A DNA stretch of 49,500 bases from CAYUUR01 sp964510235 (GTDB taxonomy: Bacteria; Patescibacteriota; Saccharimonadia; Saccharimonadales; CAYUUR01), in contig CAZEBF010000003.1 of NCBI GenBank assembly GCA_964510235.1, positions 1 through 49,500 on the forward strand. The letters are read 5' to 3'. Position numbers and translations under genes: made by a program. Shown piece by piece: positions 1 to 7,919 of the stretch. Below the pieces are notes generated by a model, which was not told the origin of the DNA, did no database searches, and was given only the letters and a program-made list of their open reading frames with translations. Within the stretch, counting starts at the first letter, position 1. Every line of letters begins with the position of its first letter.

Positions 1-2
1 TA

Positions 3-578
3 GCCAATCCTGCGTTCTCTCCTACGGTTACTCAGGCGACAGGTCTTACGGTGGTGGCGGTAATGAGGCCAATCAACACTGGAGCGTCAACTGGCAATGA
101 TCGATTTGTGTCGCTGCTGAATAGCGCTCAGGCGAACGATACAGGTAATCCAGCCGATAATGGCAACGTGCGTGCATTCATGCGCAGTGCGCTGACTAAC
201 AACATGACGGCAAGTGCCTACAACTACACACCACAAGCACTCAGCAATGTAATTGGTTCAAGCTTTGCGGGAGGCACATGGGGTGTCTATGCCTTCACAC
301 TTAATAACGGAGCTAATGAACGGTTCTCTCGCAATGGTTCACCGTCTACGTTATTTGCTGGTGGTAATGGCGTCACATACAGTTTGAACCAGCTGCTAAT
401 TGGTGGAACCAGTAACGGTTCTGGTGGCTATACGTTGCCTGGAGATATGCAAATTGCCGAACTAGTGGTCTACGATAAGCCACTATCTTGTAGTCAAATT
501 CGTCTACTAGAAAATTACTATGAACAATCAACTAGCTGGGATATAGATAGCGCGAACTATAACTGTCCGCTACAATAA
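3..578 (+). CDS. Surface protein with LamG/concanavalin A-like domain, 5'-partial
   Basis: The reading frame is open to the left edge of the window, so the true N-terminus is missing. The visible 191 residues look like a LamG-type jelly-roll: alternating short strands rich in Gly, Asn, Ser and Thr, then a closing segment near MQIAELVVYDKPLS typical of these domains. A GTG at 51 is in frame but is only an internal codon. The stop is 4 bp before the next gene, a class III-signal prepilin, so this is probably the C-terminal part of a pseudopilin or pilus-associated adhesin. Binding specificity cannot be read from the sequence. Family call is by pattern recognition. Confidence 0.7.
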   Translation, partial: ANPAFSPTVTQATGLTVVAVMRPINTGASTGNDRFVSLLNSAQANDTGNPADNGNVRAFMRSALTNNMTASAYNYTPQALSNVIGSSFAGGTWGVYAFTLNNGANERFSRNGSPSTLFAGGNGVTYSLNQLLIGGTSNGSGGYTLPGDMQIAELVVYDKPLSCSQIRLLENYYEQSTSWDIDSANYNCPLQ

Positions 579-582
579 GCAT

Positions 583-1134
583 ATGCGTATTCGACCTCTC
601 TTGCACAAAGGTTTTACACTTATAGAAGTCTTGATTGTTGTTGCTATTCTTGGCAGTCTGGCAGTCGGCTATACCTATGTCTCTAGTCGGAATGGCCGTG
701 ATCGTGCCTATCTTGTGCGAGCAGAGAGTGAAGTTGTCACCCTTGCTAACGCAGTAAAGCTTGAAGTACAAGAAACCAATGAGTACCCAAATGACGTTAA
801 TCGAGGCCTGCCACCTGGTATAGAACGACATATTGCAACACCAAACCAGGTATGGCCGGACGCACCTTGGCCTGATACCGTCTACGACTATGAAAACTGG
901 GACGGCGGAGATACTATCCAGATTAGTGTCAGATTTTGTAATGTTGGTGATACCACAACTTGTCGTGCCAATGCACAGAAATATCTCAAAAACATAGTGC
1001 CAGATAATGTTTTAGCAAATTGGGACTCACAAAGCTCAGTATATTTTTGTATCAAGGAAGGCCAGTGTCGTTCTCATGTTGACAGGCCCGCTAATCATCC
1101 CGGGTATGAGATAAATATTAGTAGCGCCAAGTAG
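583..1134 (+). CDS. Type IV prepilin-like (pseudopilin) protein
   Basis: 183 residues. A short basic leader ends in HKGFTLIEVLIVVAILGSL, a textbook type III (prepilin peptidase) signal with cleavage expected after Gly and Glu at mature position 5, followed by the hydrophobic helix. The globular part has four Cys near the C-terminal third and no recognised enzyme motif. It follows the LamG-type gene by 4 bp, so the two are probably co-transcribed. It probably acts as a minor pilin that is processed by a PilD-type peptidase (not in this window) and assembled by the PilB/C/M/N/O machine encoded at 3669-9671. Confidence 0.85.
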   Translation: MRIRPLLHKGFTLIEVLIVVAILGSLAVGYTYVSSRNGRDRAYLVRAESEVVTLANAVKLEVQETNEYPNDVNRGLPPGIERHIATPNQVWPDAPWPDTVYDYENWDGGDTIQISVRFCNVGDTTTCRANAQKYLKNIVPDNVLANWDSQSSVYFCIKEGQCRSHVDRPANHPGYEINISSAK

Positions 1135-1152
1135 ACTCATGTGCGGTAGTGC

Positions 1153-1158
1153 TATACT
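1153..1158 (+). promoter_or_regulatory. -10 element (TATACT) of ruvA, leaderless arrangement
   Basis: TATACT is separated from the ruvA ATG by 7 nt and there is no Shine-Dalgarno sequence, so transcription would begin at or next to the start codon. This supports the 1166 start. Confidence 0.6.
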
Positions 1159-1165
1159 GTGACAG

Positions 1166-1750
1166 ATGATTGCAACGCTTGAGGGAATAGTTAGCGAAAA
1201 ACTTGATGACGCCACTGTCGTTACCGTTAATGGTGTCGGTTATGGTGTTCAGATGCCACTCTACGCACGTACTGACGCACAGTCTGGGGCAGCAATCAAA
1301 CTCTACATCTATGAGCATATTAGAGAGACTGGACACGATTTGTATGGCTTTCGTGAGTATGTCGACAAGCAGTTCTTTGAGCTGCTGCTGTCAGTCAATG
1401 GTGTTGGTCCAAAGATGGCCTTAAATATTATGAATGTAGGAAACTATGGCGAAGTGCGGCAAGCAATCGCTAATGCTGATAGCAAGTTAATTCAACAGGC
1501 AAGCGGTGTTGGCAAACGTGTTGCCGAAAGGATTATTGTTGAACTAAAAAACAAAGTAGGATTGGTAGCAGCCGAACTTGACGCCAGTGGTCTCCTGACC
1601 AGTGACGAAATGCTATATGGTGATGAAGCTGCACAAGCCCTCACTTCACTCGGTTACTCAACACAAGACGCTATGCGGGCACTAGCCAAGATTGACCAGA
1701 ACTTACCAACCGAAGAGCGGATCAAGCTAGCATTAAAGGCAGGCGCATAG
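1166..1750 (+). CDS. ruvA: Holliday junction branch migration protein RuvA
   Basis: 194 residues, the usual RuvA length. It starts MIATLEGIVSEK, the N-terminal OB-fold. The tandem helix-hairpin-helix segments are visible around LLSVNGVGPKMALNIM and QASGVGKRVAERIIVELK, which bind the junction DNA. The C-terminal domain (ALTSLGYSTQDAMRAL) is the flexible domain that contacts RuvB. RuvA tetramers hold the four-way junction while RuvB drives migration. It lies 4 bp before ruvB, the standard order. No ruvC is present in the window. Confidence 0.96.
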   Translation: MIATLEGIVSEKLDDATVVTVNGVGYGVQMPLYARTDAQSGAAIKLYIYEHIRETGHDLYGFREYVDKQFFELLLSVNGVGPKMALNIMNVGNYGEVRQAIANADSKLIQQASGVGKRVAERIIVELKNKVGLVAAELDASGLLTSDEMLYGDEAAQALTSLGYSTQDAMRALAKIDQNLPTEERIKLALKAGA

Positions 1751-1754
1751 CAAT

Positions 1755-2786
1755 ATGGCCATTGAGCGCATTATCTCAACTGTAAACACTGATGACCCAG
1801 CTGAAGTTGAGCTGGAAATTACGCTGCGGCCACATGACTTTGCAAACTATATTGGGCAAGAACTGTTAAAACAGAATCTTCAGCTCGCGATTGCAGCCGC
1901 CAAGAAACGTAACGAGCCCCTTGATCATATTTTGCTGCACGGTCCACCTGGACTGGGTAAGACCACACTCGCAAATGTTATCGCTCATGAGATGGGTGCG
2001 AATATTCGCATCACCTCCGGGCCAGCGATAGAGCGAGCCGGTGATCTGGCGAGTCTATTAACAAACTTACAAGATGGAGATATCTTGTTTATTGACGAGA
2101 TTCACCGGCTGCATAGAAGCGTCGAAGAGGTGCTTTATAGTGCCATGGAAGATTTCAAGCTTGATATCATGCTAGGTAAGGGTCCAAGTGCTCGTAGCGT
2201 ACGGCTTGACCTGCCGAAGTTCACAATCATTGGTGCAACGACCCGAACTGGCGCACTAGCTGCTCCTTTGCGTGATCGCTTCGGTATGCTGTATCGCCTC
2301 GAATTTTATACACACGACGAAATCGCCCAGATTATTCTCCGTGCGGCCGCTATTTTGGGGGTGAAGATTGATAAGATTGCGGCTACTCAGCTGGCAGAAC
2401 GAGCCCGTTTGACGCCGCGTATCGCCAATCGCTTACTAAAACGAGTCAGAGATTATGCCGACATAAATGGTGACGGCATAATCGACACAAACATGAATAC
2501 CTTGGCACTTGAACTACTACAGATTGATGAGCTTGGTCTTGATCCGGGTGACCGACGTCTCCTTGAAGCGATTGTTGTCCATTATAAAGGTGGTCCGGTC
2601 GGGGTCGAGACAATTGCCGCGATTACCGCTGAGGAACGAACCACGATTGAGGATTTTTACGAACCCTATCTTCTACAAATCGGACTACTTGAACGAACAC
2701 CGCGAGGCCGTAAAATCACTCCGCGTGCGTATGCCCACCTCAAGTTACAGATCCCTAAAGACGGTACCAGCCAATCACTGCTATAA
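1755..2786 (+). CDS. ruvB: Holliday junction branch migration ATPase RuvB
   Basis: 343 residues, full length. Walker A is HGPPGLGKTT at about 62-71 and Walker B is ILFIDEIHRL. The sensor region GATTRTGALAAPLRDRFG and the C-terminal winged helix that binds DNA are both present. This AAA+ hexamer pumps DNA through the RuvA-bound junction. It is co-transcribed with ruvA (4 bp gap). The stop overlaps the -10 hexamer of the next gene at 2782-2787. Confidence 0.97.
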   Translation: MAIERIISTVNTDDPAEVELEITLRPHDFANYIGQELLKQNLQLAIAAAKKRNEPLDHILLHGPPGLGKTTLANVIAHEMGANIRITSGPAIERAGDLASLLTNLQDGDILFIDEIHRLHRSVEEVLYSAMEDFKLDIMLGKGPSARSVRLDLPKFTIIGATTRTGALAAPLRDRFGMLYRLEFYTHDEIAQIILRAAAILGVKIDKIAATQLAERARLTPRIANRLLKRVRDYADINGDGIIDTNMNTLALELLQIDELGLDPGDRRLLEAIVVHYKGGPVGVETIAAITAEERTTIEDFYEPYLLQIGLLERTPRGRKITPRAYAHLKLQIPKDGTSQSLL

Positions 2787-2787
2787 T
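2782..2787 (+). promoter_or_regulatory. -10 element (TATAAT) inside the ruvB stop, for the PH-domain gene
   Basis: TATAAT overlaps the ruvB TAA stop and is 7 nt before the ATG at 2795, with no Shine-Dalgarno. This suggests a separate leaderless transcript for the downstream gene. Confidence 0.55.
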
Positions 2788-2794
2788 AGAATCA

Positions 2795-3376
2795 ATGGAT
2801 CCAAATAGTCTATCGCATATTGGTAAAAATCTATTCAAACTGATTGAGTTTGACGAGCAAGAACGCCTGATATGGGAGGTTCGCAAACATCCGGTTGGTC
2901 TGTTTATTATCTATGCTTCAGGCACACTGATAGCTCTACTCATGTTAGTCATATTTGTGGTTGGTGGCGCCGTTGCTGGCGAGAACTTTCTTGATCTTGG
3001 TATCGACATCAGTGGTTACCGCGCTGTTCTCATTTTTGCGGGGCTGATAATGGGCGTTCTGACGATTGGCGTAACCGCCATCGCCGGATACTTATACAAG
3101 AACAATGTCATGTTAGTAACTACAGATAAGATTGCTCAGGTGTTATACCGAACCCTATTTGATCGCAAGATATCACAACTAAGCATTGGTGATGTTCAGG
3201 ATGTGACGGTCACCCAAAAGGGTGTGCTGGCTCGCATGTTTAATTATGGTACAGTTGTTATCGAAACCGCCGGCGAACAACAAAACTATACCTTCACGTT
3301 TGTCCCAGACCCGTACATGTGCAGCAAAGCTATTGTTGGTGCACACGAAGACAACCTCAAAAGCTACGGAAACTAG
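2795..3376 (+). CDS. Membrane protein with bacterial PH-like (bPH2/YdbS) domain
   Basis: 193 residues. Two hydrophobic helices are visible at about 32-57 and 72-97, followed by a soluble domain with the pattern VTTDKIAQVLYRTLFDRKISQLSIGDV typical of bacterial PH-like domains (quoted in part: DRKISQLSIGDVQDVTV). Such proteins are membrane-anchored and of unknown biochemical role. It follows ruvB but has its own likely leaderless promoter. It is convergent with the pilus operon end, 3 bp away. Confidence 0.7.
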   Translation: MDPNSLSHIGKNLFKLIEFDEQERLIWEVRKHPVGLFIIYASGTLIALLMLVIFVVGGAVAGENFLDLGIDISGYRAVLIFAGLIMGVLTIGVTAIAGYLYKNNVMLVTTDKIAQVLYRTLFDRKISQLSIGDVQDVTVTQKGVLARMFNYGTVVIETAGEQQNYTFTFVPDPYMCSKAIVGAHEDNLKSYGN

Positions 3377-3379
3377 TTA

Positions 3380-3664
3380 CTACTCTGCAAATGGATTCTT
3401 ACGCGCGTCATTGAACAAGGTGCGCACTTCTACATTCTGGTCCTCGAGGGCTTCCAGCTGTTCGATTGAATCGGCGTCAATAATGAGTCGTTTGATGGCT
3501 GTATCGCCTGGTTCCATGACTGGCTCGCGCTGCGTATAAGCAGAGATTTGTAAGATTAAGAACACATAACAGCCAACAAAACCTACAATACAAATGACAA
3601 TGCGATGCCGATAGAGCTGATTTGTGAGCTTTTGAACTTGGCCGGAGATCGATGAAATATTCAT
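3380..3664 (-). CDS. Small single-pass membrane protein at the end of the pilus operon
   Basis: 94 residues. One transmembrane helix at about 22-41, then an acidic roughly 50-residue tail. No recognised domain. It starts 4 bp after pilO stops, so it is almost certainly translated from the same mRNA. By position it could replace PilP, which follows pilO in proteobacterial pilMNOP operons, but there is no lipobox and no PilP similarity that I can see; this is inference from context only. Confidence 0.7.
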   Translation of the reverse strand: MNISSISGQVQKLTNQLYRHRIVICIVGFVGCYVFLILQISAYTQREPVMEPGDTAIKRLIIDADSIEQLEALEDQNVEVRTLFNDARKNPFAE

Positions 3665-3668
3665 GTAA

Positions 3669-4274
3669 TTACCTTATGTAGACGTTAAGCACTAAGTTAA
3701 AGGTGATGAGGTTACGGTCTTCGTCTGGGGTGATAGTGAGGCTACTGACTTGTGATGTTCGTCGGTTCTGTTCAAGCTCACGCAGGAAGGTTAGCATGGT
3801 CGAGAATGGCACGAATGTTGCCGTGTCAGTTTGAACATTTACCTCTAGGCGGTAGACACCGGGTGTGCCCTCGACTGGTTCGAGCTGGGTTTTGCTCTCG
3901 TCAGTGGTCTTCTTTTTCTTATCTTTACTGACTGCTGACCCGAGTGTAGATGACGGGAACGCAATGTTAGCGATATCTACACCGCTACGATTAGCGATAC
4001 CGATAATTTCTCGAACGGTGCGGGCTTGATCTTTTTCCTGTGGGACAACGGTACGCGCAATGGTTTCGGTCTCTTTATACTTCTCGATGTCTTTTTTGGC
4101 TTGGACCAAAATACGCTGCTGCTCATCGAGACTAAGGCTTTCTTTCTTGAGGTCATATAATTTTGATGACTGTGCTTTTAGCATTGAGTTGCCCAGGTAG
4201 ACCGTCGCTAAACACAAGCCAACTAATATTACTAGACTCGCAGTTAGTAAAAAGAACAATCGTTTACTATTCAT
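3669..4274 (-). CDS. pilO: Type IV pilus inner-membrane alignment protein PilO
   Basis: 201 residues from the ATG at 4274 (MNSKRLFFLL); an upstream extension of the frame lies inside pilN and is not used. One transmembrane helix at about 6-28, a coiled-coil at about 38-70, then a ferredoxin-like domain of the PilO type. A Lys/Ser-rich loop (SKDKKKKTTDE) interrupts the domain. PilO pairs with PilN through coiled coils and connects PilM to the rest of the pilus machine. Its start overlaps the pilN end by 8 bp, pointing to translational coupling. Confidence 0.85.
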   Translation of the reverse strand: MNSKRLFFLLTASLVILVGLCLATVYLGNSMLKAQSSKLYDLKKESLSLDEQQRILVQAKKDIEKYKETETIARTVVPQEKDQARTVREIIGIANRSGVDIANIAFPSSTLGSAVSKDKKKKTTDESKTQLEPVEGTPGVYRLEVNVQTDTATFVPFSTMLTFLRELEQNRRTSQVSSLTITPDEDRNLITFNLVLNVYIR

Positions 4275-4878
4275 TTTTAGCCTCAGTCTTTTGGTTATAG
4301 GCGTAGGCGAACGGGCTATCCTTAGCAAACAAGGCGCGAATTTGTACTGTGCATGGATAATCTGGGTCACCGTCTTTAGGGTCGCTGCAGCCAATTGACT
4401 GTATGTCAGCTTTCTCAAACAGTTTGTTTTCTGGGTTAGATAGGTTGACCTGAACCTGTGTACCTGTTTGGTAATCATCCGCCAGGAACTGTAGGTCTAT
4501 GCCACCATCGAGCTCGTTAGTTATATTGAGGTTCTGCAGTGTGGCACCTTTAGGAATTACACCACCCATGGCTTGGAGTAGCTTGGAGAATAGTACCTGC
4601 TGAGAAAGTACTTGATTTGCCAGCTTAACGCTACTTGATATCTCTTCAACGCGCTTTTGGGTAGCTTCGAGATCCTGGCTAGCTAGCTGCTGCTTGGAGT
4701 CTTCAACTTGTTTGTGATAGGCATTCACCTGGTAGTTTGTGTAAAACAACCCAGCAGCTACCACGGTGATGATGCCGGCCAGGCCAATAATGAGAGCGAC
4801 TACCCAGCGAACTAGTGTCCGGTTCCGTCGCGCGTACGTCACGCTTTCGTTCAATGCAGTTGGAATAAGGTTGATCAT
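4267..4878 (-). CDS. pilN: Type IV pilus assembly protein PilN
   Basis: 203 residues. It starts MINLIPTALNESV; the INLIP/INLLP motif at the N-terminus of PilN inserts into PilM. One transmembrane helix at about 25-46, a coiled-coil at about 55-90, then the periplasmic-type domain. Two Cys (SIGCSD and YPCTV) may form a disulfide. The gene overlaps pilM by 4 bp and pilO by 8 bp, so it is translationally coupled on both sides. Confidence 0.9.
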   Translation of the reverse strand: MINLIPTALNESVTYARRNRTLVRWVVALIIGLAGIITVVAAGLFYTNYQVNAYHKQVEDSKQQLASQDLEATQKRVEEISSSVKLANQVLSQQVLFSKLLQAMGGVIPKGATLQNLNITNELDGGIDLQFLADDYQTGTQVQVNLSNPENKLFEKADIQSIGCSDPKDGDPDYPCTVQIRALFAKDSPFAYAYNQKTEAKNE

Positions 4879-5939
4879 GTGAAAATCTCTCCCGGTTCAA
4901 TCAGAGCTAATCCGGCGACTGTCAGGTACATAGATAGCTCCGACTCATTCGGTGGTTGCAGCTTGCCAAAGCCAATATATTCCCACGGGTGACAAGGTCG
5001 GACCGGTAAGCGGAGCTTATCTGTCATGTATTCAGAGACACCTGGCATGTTGGCACCTCCTCCAAGGGTTATGATCTGACTAATCTTTCCTCCGTCAGTC
5101 GTATGTTCCTCGTAATAGCGGATCATACGTCGTGTCTCGCGCATCAGTGAGTCGAGTACCGGACTAGCAGCGGCTAGTATTTCTTTCTGCTTCTTGCTGA
5201 CGCCCAAACCATACTTGATCTTAATGACATGTGCTTCTTCGTGGGTAACGCCTAGTTTGTCAGCAATATTGTCGGTAAAGGTGTCACCACCACCTGGGGC
5301 AGTACCAGAGACAATAATGTTCTGGTCGTAAATTGTAAGATCTGAGGTTAGCGACCCAAAGTCAATTAAGATGGTCGGAGGAATAGGGGGGCTTTGGCTG
5401 GAGCGAACAAACAACCTGGCGCCCGCATTAATCGTTGGTTCGATGGCAGCTACTTCTAACCCTGCTAGCCGAGCAAACAAAACATACGAGTCGACGAGTT
5501 TTTTGGGAGCAGCCACGACAAGTACATCTGTATCTTCACTACTACGATGCGTTACCTCATAGTCTACATATAAATCATCAAAGGCGTGGGGGATAGATTG
5601 CTCTGCTTCAGTTCTGACAGCTTGCTGAAGGTCTTTAGAAGATAGTTTTGGCAGCTGAGTAGCATGGGTGAAGGTATGTGCTGCAGGCAAGGCTAAGGCT
5701 ACTCTACGAGTAGTCACTTTACCGACTAAGTCCTTGGTTATCAGCTGTTTAAGGGCTTCTGCCAGCACATCAGGCTTTTTGATAATACCGTTCTCAATAG
5801 CACTCGGGTCAAACCCAGTTACCCCAAAACCAATCACCTTACAATGCTTGCCACGGTTAATTTGCATCAACTTCATACTCTTATAACCGATGTCCAGAGC
5901 GAACACCGGCTTATCTTTGTACAGTAGGGCATCATTCAT
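4875..5939 (-). CDS. pilM: Type IV pilus assembly protein PilM (actin-like ATPase)
   Basis: About 354 residues from the ATG at 5939 (MNDALLYKDKPVFALDIGYK). The actin/FtsA-fold signatures are visible: phosphate-1 FALDIGYKSMKLMQI, phosphate-2 ILIDFGSLTSDLTIY, and adenosine motif ITLGGGANMPGV. PilM is a cytoplasmic ring that binds the PilN N-terminus and links to PilB/PilC. An ATG at 5951 is an alternative start; the -10 hexamer TATACT (5967-5972) fits either, with a short leader and no Shine-Dalgarno. It is separated from the pilin by a terminator, so pilM-N-O has its own promoter. Confidence 0.92.
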   Translation of the reverse strand: MNDALLYKDKPVFALDIGYKSMKLMQINRGKHCKVIGFGVTGFDPSAIENGIIKKPDVLAEALKQLITKDLVGKVTTRRVALALPAAHTFTHATQLPKLSSKDLQQAVRTEAEQSIPHAFDDLYVDYEVTHRSSEDTDVLVVAAPKKLVDSYVLFARLAGLEVAAIEPTINAGARLFVRSSQSPPIPPTILIDFGSLTSDLTIYDQNIIVSGTAPGGGDTFTDNIADKLGVTHEEAHVIKIKYGLGVSKKQKEILAAASPVLDSLMRETRRMIRYYEEHTTDGGKISQIITLGGGANMPGVSEYMTDKLRLPVRPCHPWEYIGFGKLQPPNESELSMYLTVAGLALIEPGEIFT

Positions 5940-6000
5940 TGTTGTAACCATAAGCAGAATTACACTAAGTATAGCAGACGTAGCCCCTGTTAGACAGTCT

Positions 6001-6029
6001 GTTTTATGTCTAAGCCCTAAACATAAAAC
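6001..6029. repeat. Perfect 9-bp inverted repeat between the pilin terminator and pilM
   Basis: GTTTTATGT at 6001-6009 and ACATAAAAC at 6021-6029 are perfect complements around an 11-bp centre. The right arm overlaps the pilin terminator. The site lies upstream of the pilM -10, so it could be an operator, or just an extension of the terminator hairpin. Confidence 0.5.
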
Positions 6030-6052
6030 CACCCCAGTAAACTAGGGTGGTT
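6022..6052 (-). terminator. Intrinsic terminator of the pilin gene
   Basis: On the minus strand, AACCACCC, an 10-nt loop and GGGTGGTT form a GC-rich stem (6027-6034 with 6045-6052), followed by a T-rich stretch ending in TTTTATGTTT. It starts 23 bp after the pilin stop and isolates the abundant pilin transcript from pilMNO. Confidence 0.85.
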
Positions 6053-6074
6053 ATTACTTGCCGATGTATTTCGA

Positions 6075-6575
6075 CTAGTTGTTGTTAAGACCGAGCTTAA
6101 CGTATGGGTTAGTAGTGTTGTCGTTAGGTCGTTCGATAAACGCCTTCAACACGTAACCAGTACAATCATCGGTACAACCAGTTGGGTACGGGATGTAGAT
6201 GTACTCGTCGTCAGTATCTGGGTTAGCTACTGCGTTTGCAGCGGTTGCGTCAGCCACAGCTGCGTTAGAAACGATTGCGTTGCCATCAGGGTCACTGAGG
6301 CTTTCTGCATCGATACCAGGGAAGTCTGCTGCCGTCAGCGAGTTATCTGCGTTGGTGTCGAGATCACCTGGGTATGCACCGTTTTCGTTGTAGTATTCTT
6401 CGAGCTTGCTGTGCACGTTGTTGGTGTCGGTCACACGTTGTGTGTCACGAGCTTTTGCTTGCGCACCTTGGAAGTTGTTTAGTACCAGACCAGCCAAGAT
6501 GGCGATAATTGCGATAACGATCAACAGTTCGATAATCGTAAATCCGCGTTGTGCATTCTTTAGTGTTTTGAACAT
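6075..6575 (-). CDS. Type IV major pilin (PilA-like)
   Basis: 166 residues from the ATG at 6575. A strong AGGAGG lies 12 nt upstream of this ATG but is directly adjacent to an in-frame GTG at 6587, so the ATG is the better start. The class III signal is AQRGFTIIELLIVIAIIAIL, with cleavage after Gly and Glu at +5. The soluble part has the NNVHSKLEEYYNENGAYPGD pattern common in small pilins, and a Cys pair (GCTDDCTGY) near the C-terminus forming a likely D-loop disulfide. It has its own terminator and the best ribosome binding site of the locus, as expected for the major subunit. Confidence 0.93.
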   Translation of the reverse strand: MFKTLKNAQRGFTIIELLIVIAIIAILAGLVLNNFQGAQAKARDTQRVTDTNNVHSKLEEYYNENGAYPGDLDTNADNSLTAADFPGIDAESLSDPDGNAIVSNAAVADATAANAVANPDTDDEYIYIPYPTGCTDDCTGYVLKAFIERPNDNTTNPYVKLGLNNN

Positions 6576-6700
6576 GGGTTTGCCCACCCTCCTTGTTTAA
6601 TTGTAAAAGCCCTTTTATTTTTGATTTGGCTTATGCTTATACAGTACCGCTAAGAGTACTACCATGCAAGTATTTTGTTGCAAAGAAGTGGATAAACTGT

Positions 6701-7915
6701 TTATATCTGACTCGAAAGATTGCTAATTGGCCCTATAACACTGGCCGCAATCAGTCCGACCATTACGCCCATCACGACAATCATAATTGGTTCTAAGATT
6801 GAGCTGAGACTGTCAACAGTTGCGTCAACCTCTTCTTCATAGAAGTCGGCGACCTTGACCAATATCTGATCTGTTTGCCCGGTTTCTTCACCAATCGCCA
6901 TCATCTGGCTGACAATTGGCGGAAAGACCTTACTTTTAGACAGTGGGACCGATAGTTGTTCGCCATTGGCGACGGCCTTGGACGCAGCCACCAGCTCTTC
7001 TTCAATGATGGCATTGCCGATTGCTTTGGCGGTAACCTCGATAGATTCAATTACCGTCACACCTGCGCCAATCAAACTAGCAAAAGTACGGGCAAACCGG
7101 GCAATTGCTACTTTGCGGATAATCATGCTCAGCACGGGCAACTTAAGTAGGATAAAATCCTTTCTATAACGACCTTTTGGTGTTTTTACGTAGCGACGCA
7201 GGAAATAACTGGTAATAAAGCCGACAGCAAGAATGATGTACCATTTGGTAACCATAAAGTCACTGATACCGAGCATGATCTTGGTCATAGTTGGTAGTTG
7301 GGCGTCCTCGCCCGCCAGATCCTGAATAATCTTACCGATTCGTGGCATCACAAACACCATCAGCAGCATAAAGACGCCCAGGGTAATGGACAGCAAAATG
7401 ATAGGGTAAGTCATGGCACTTTTGAACTTGCCACGAATCTTGGAGTCTTTTTCTTGCTGGACGGCCAGTTTTTTCAGAATGTCATCGAGGATACCACCAG
7501 CTTCACCGGCCCGCACCATGTTTATGTAAATTGGCGAGAATATATCAGGATGACGTTCTAGTGCGTCTGCAAAGGACATGCCGCCTTCGACATCTTTAGA
7601 AATGGCGCTAATTGTTTTCTTTAAGGTGGCATTTTCTGTCTGGACTTGCAGTGTGGCTAATGAGCGCACGAGAGGTACGCCGGCGTTAATCATAGTGGCC
7701 AACTGACGGGTAAAGATAACCATATCTTTGAGTTTGACTCGTTTACCACCAAAACCAGGGATTGGGAACTTACTCTTTTTTTCTTCGGCCACATGAAGTG
7801 GCTTGAGCTTACGTTCGCTCAGAATATTCTGAGCAGCCGTCATATTTGTGGCTTCTATGGTGCCGGTGACGCGCTTGTCGTCTTCGTTGAGGGCGGAGTA
7901 AGAGAATTTTGCCAT
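6701..7915 (-). CDS. pilC: Type IV pilus inner membrane platform protein PilC
   Basis: 404 residues from the ATG at 7915 (MAKFSYSALNEDDKRV). Two T2SSF domains are visible, each with the conserved opening LATMINAGVPLVRSL and FASLIGAGVTVIESI, and three transmembrane segments at about 170-195, 220-240 and 375-397. PilC is the rotor or platform that moves pilin subunits under PilB. It follows pilB by 4 bp and precedes the pilin. Confidence 0.96.
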   Translation of the reverse strand: MAKFSYSALNEDDKRVTGTIEATNMTAAQNILSERKLKPLHVAEEKKSKFPIPGFGGKRVKLKDMVIFTRQLATMINAGVPLVRSLATLQVQTENATLKKTISAISKDVEGGMSFADALERHPDIFSPIYINMVRAGEAGGILDDILKKLAVQQEKDSKIRGKFKSAMTYPIILLSITLGVFMLLMVFVMPRIGKIIQDLAGEDAQLPTMTKIMLGISDFMVTKWYIILAVGFITSYFLRRYVKTPKGRYRKDFILLKLPVLSMIIRKVAIARFARTFASLIGAGVTVIESIEVTAKAIGNAIIEEELVAASKAVANGEQLSVPLSKSKVFPPIVSQMMAIGEETGQTDQILVKVADFYEEEVDATVDSLSSILEPIMIVVMGVMVGLIAASVIGPISNLSSQI

Positions 7916-7919
7916 ACGA

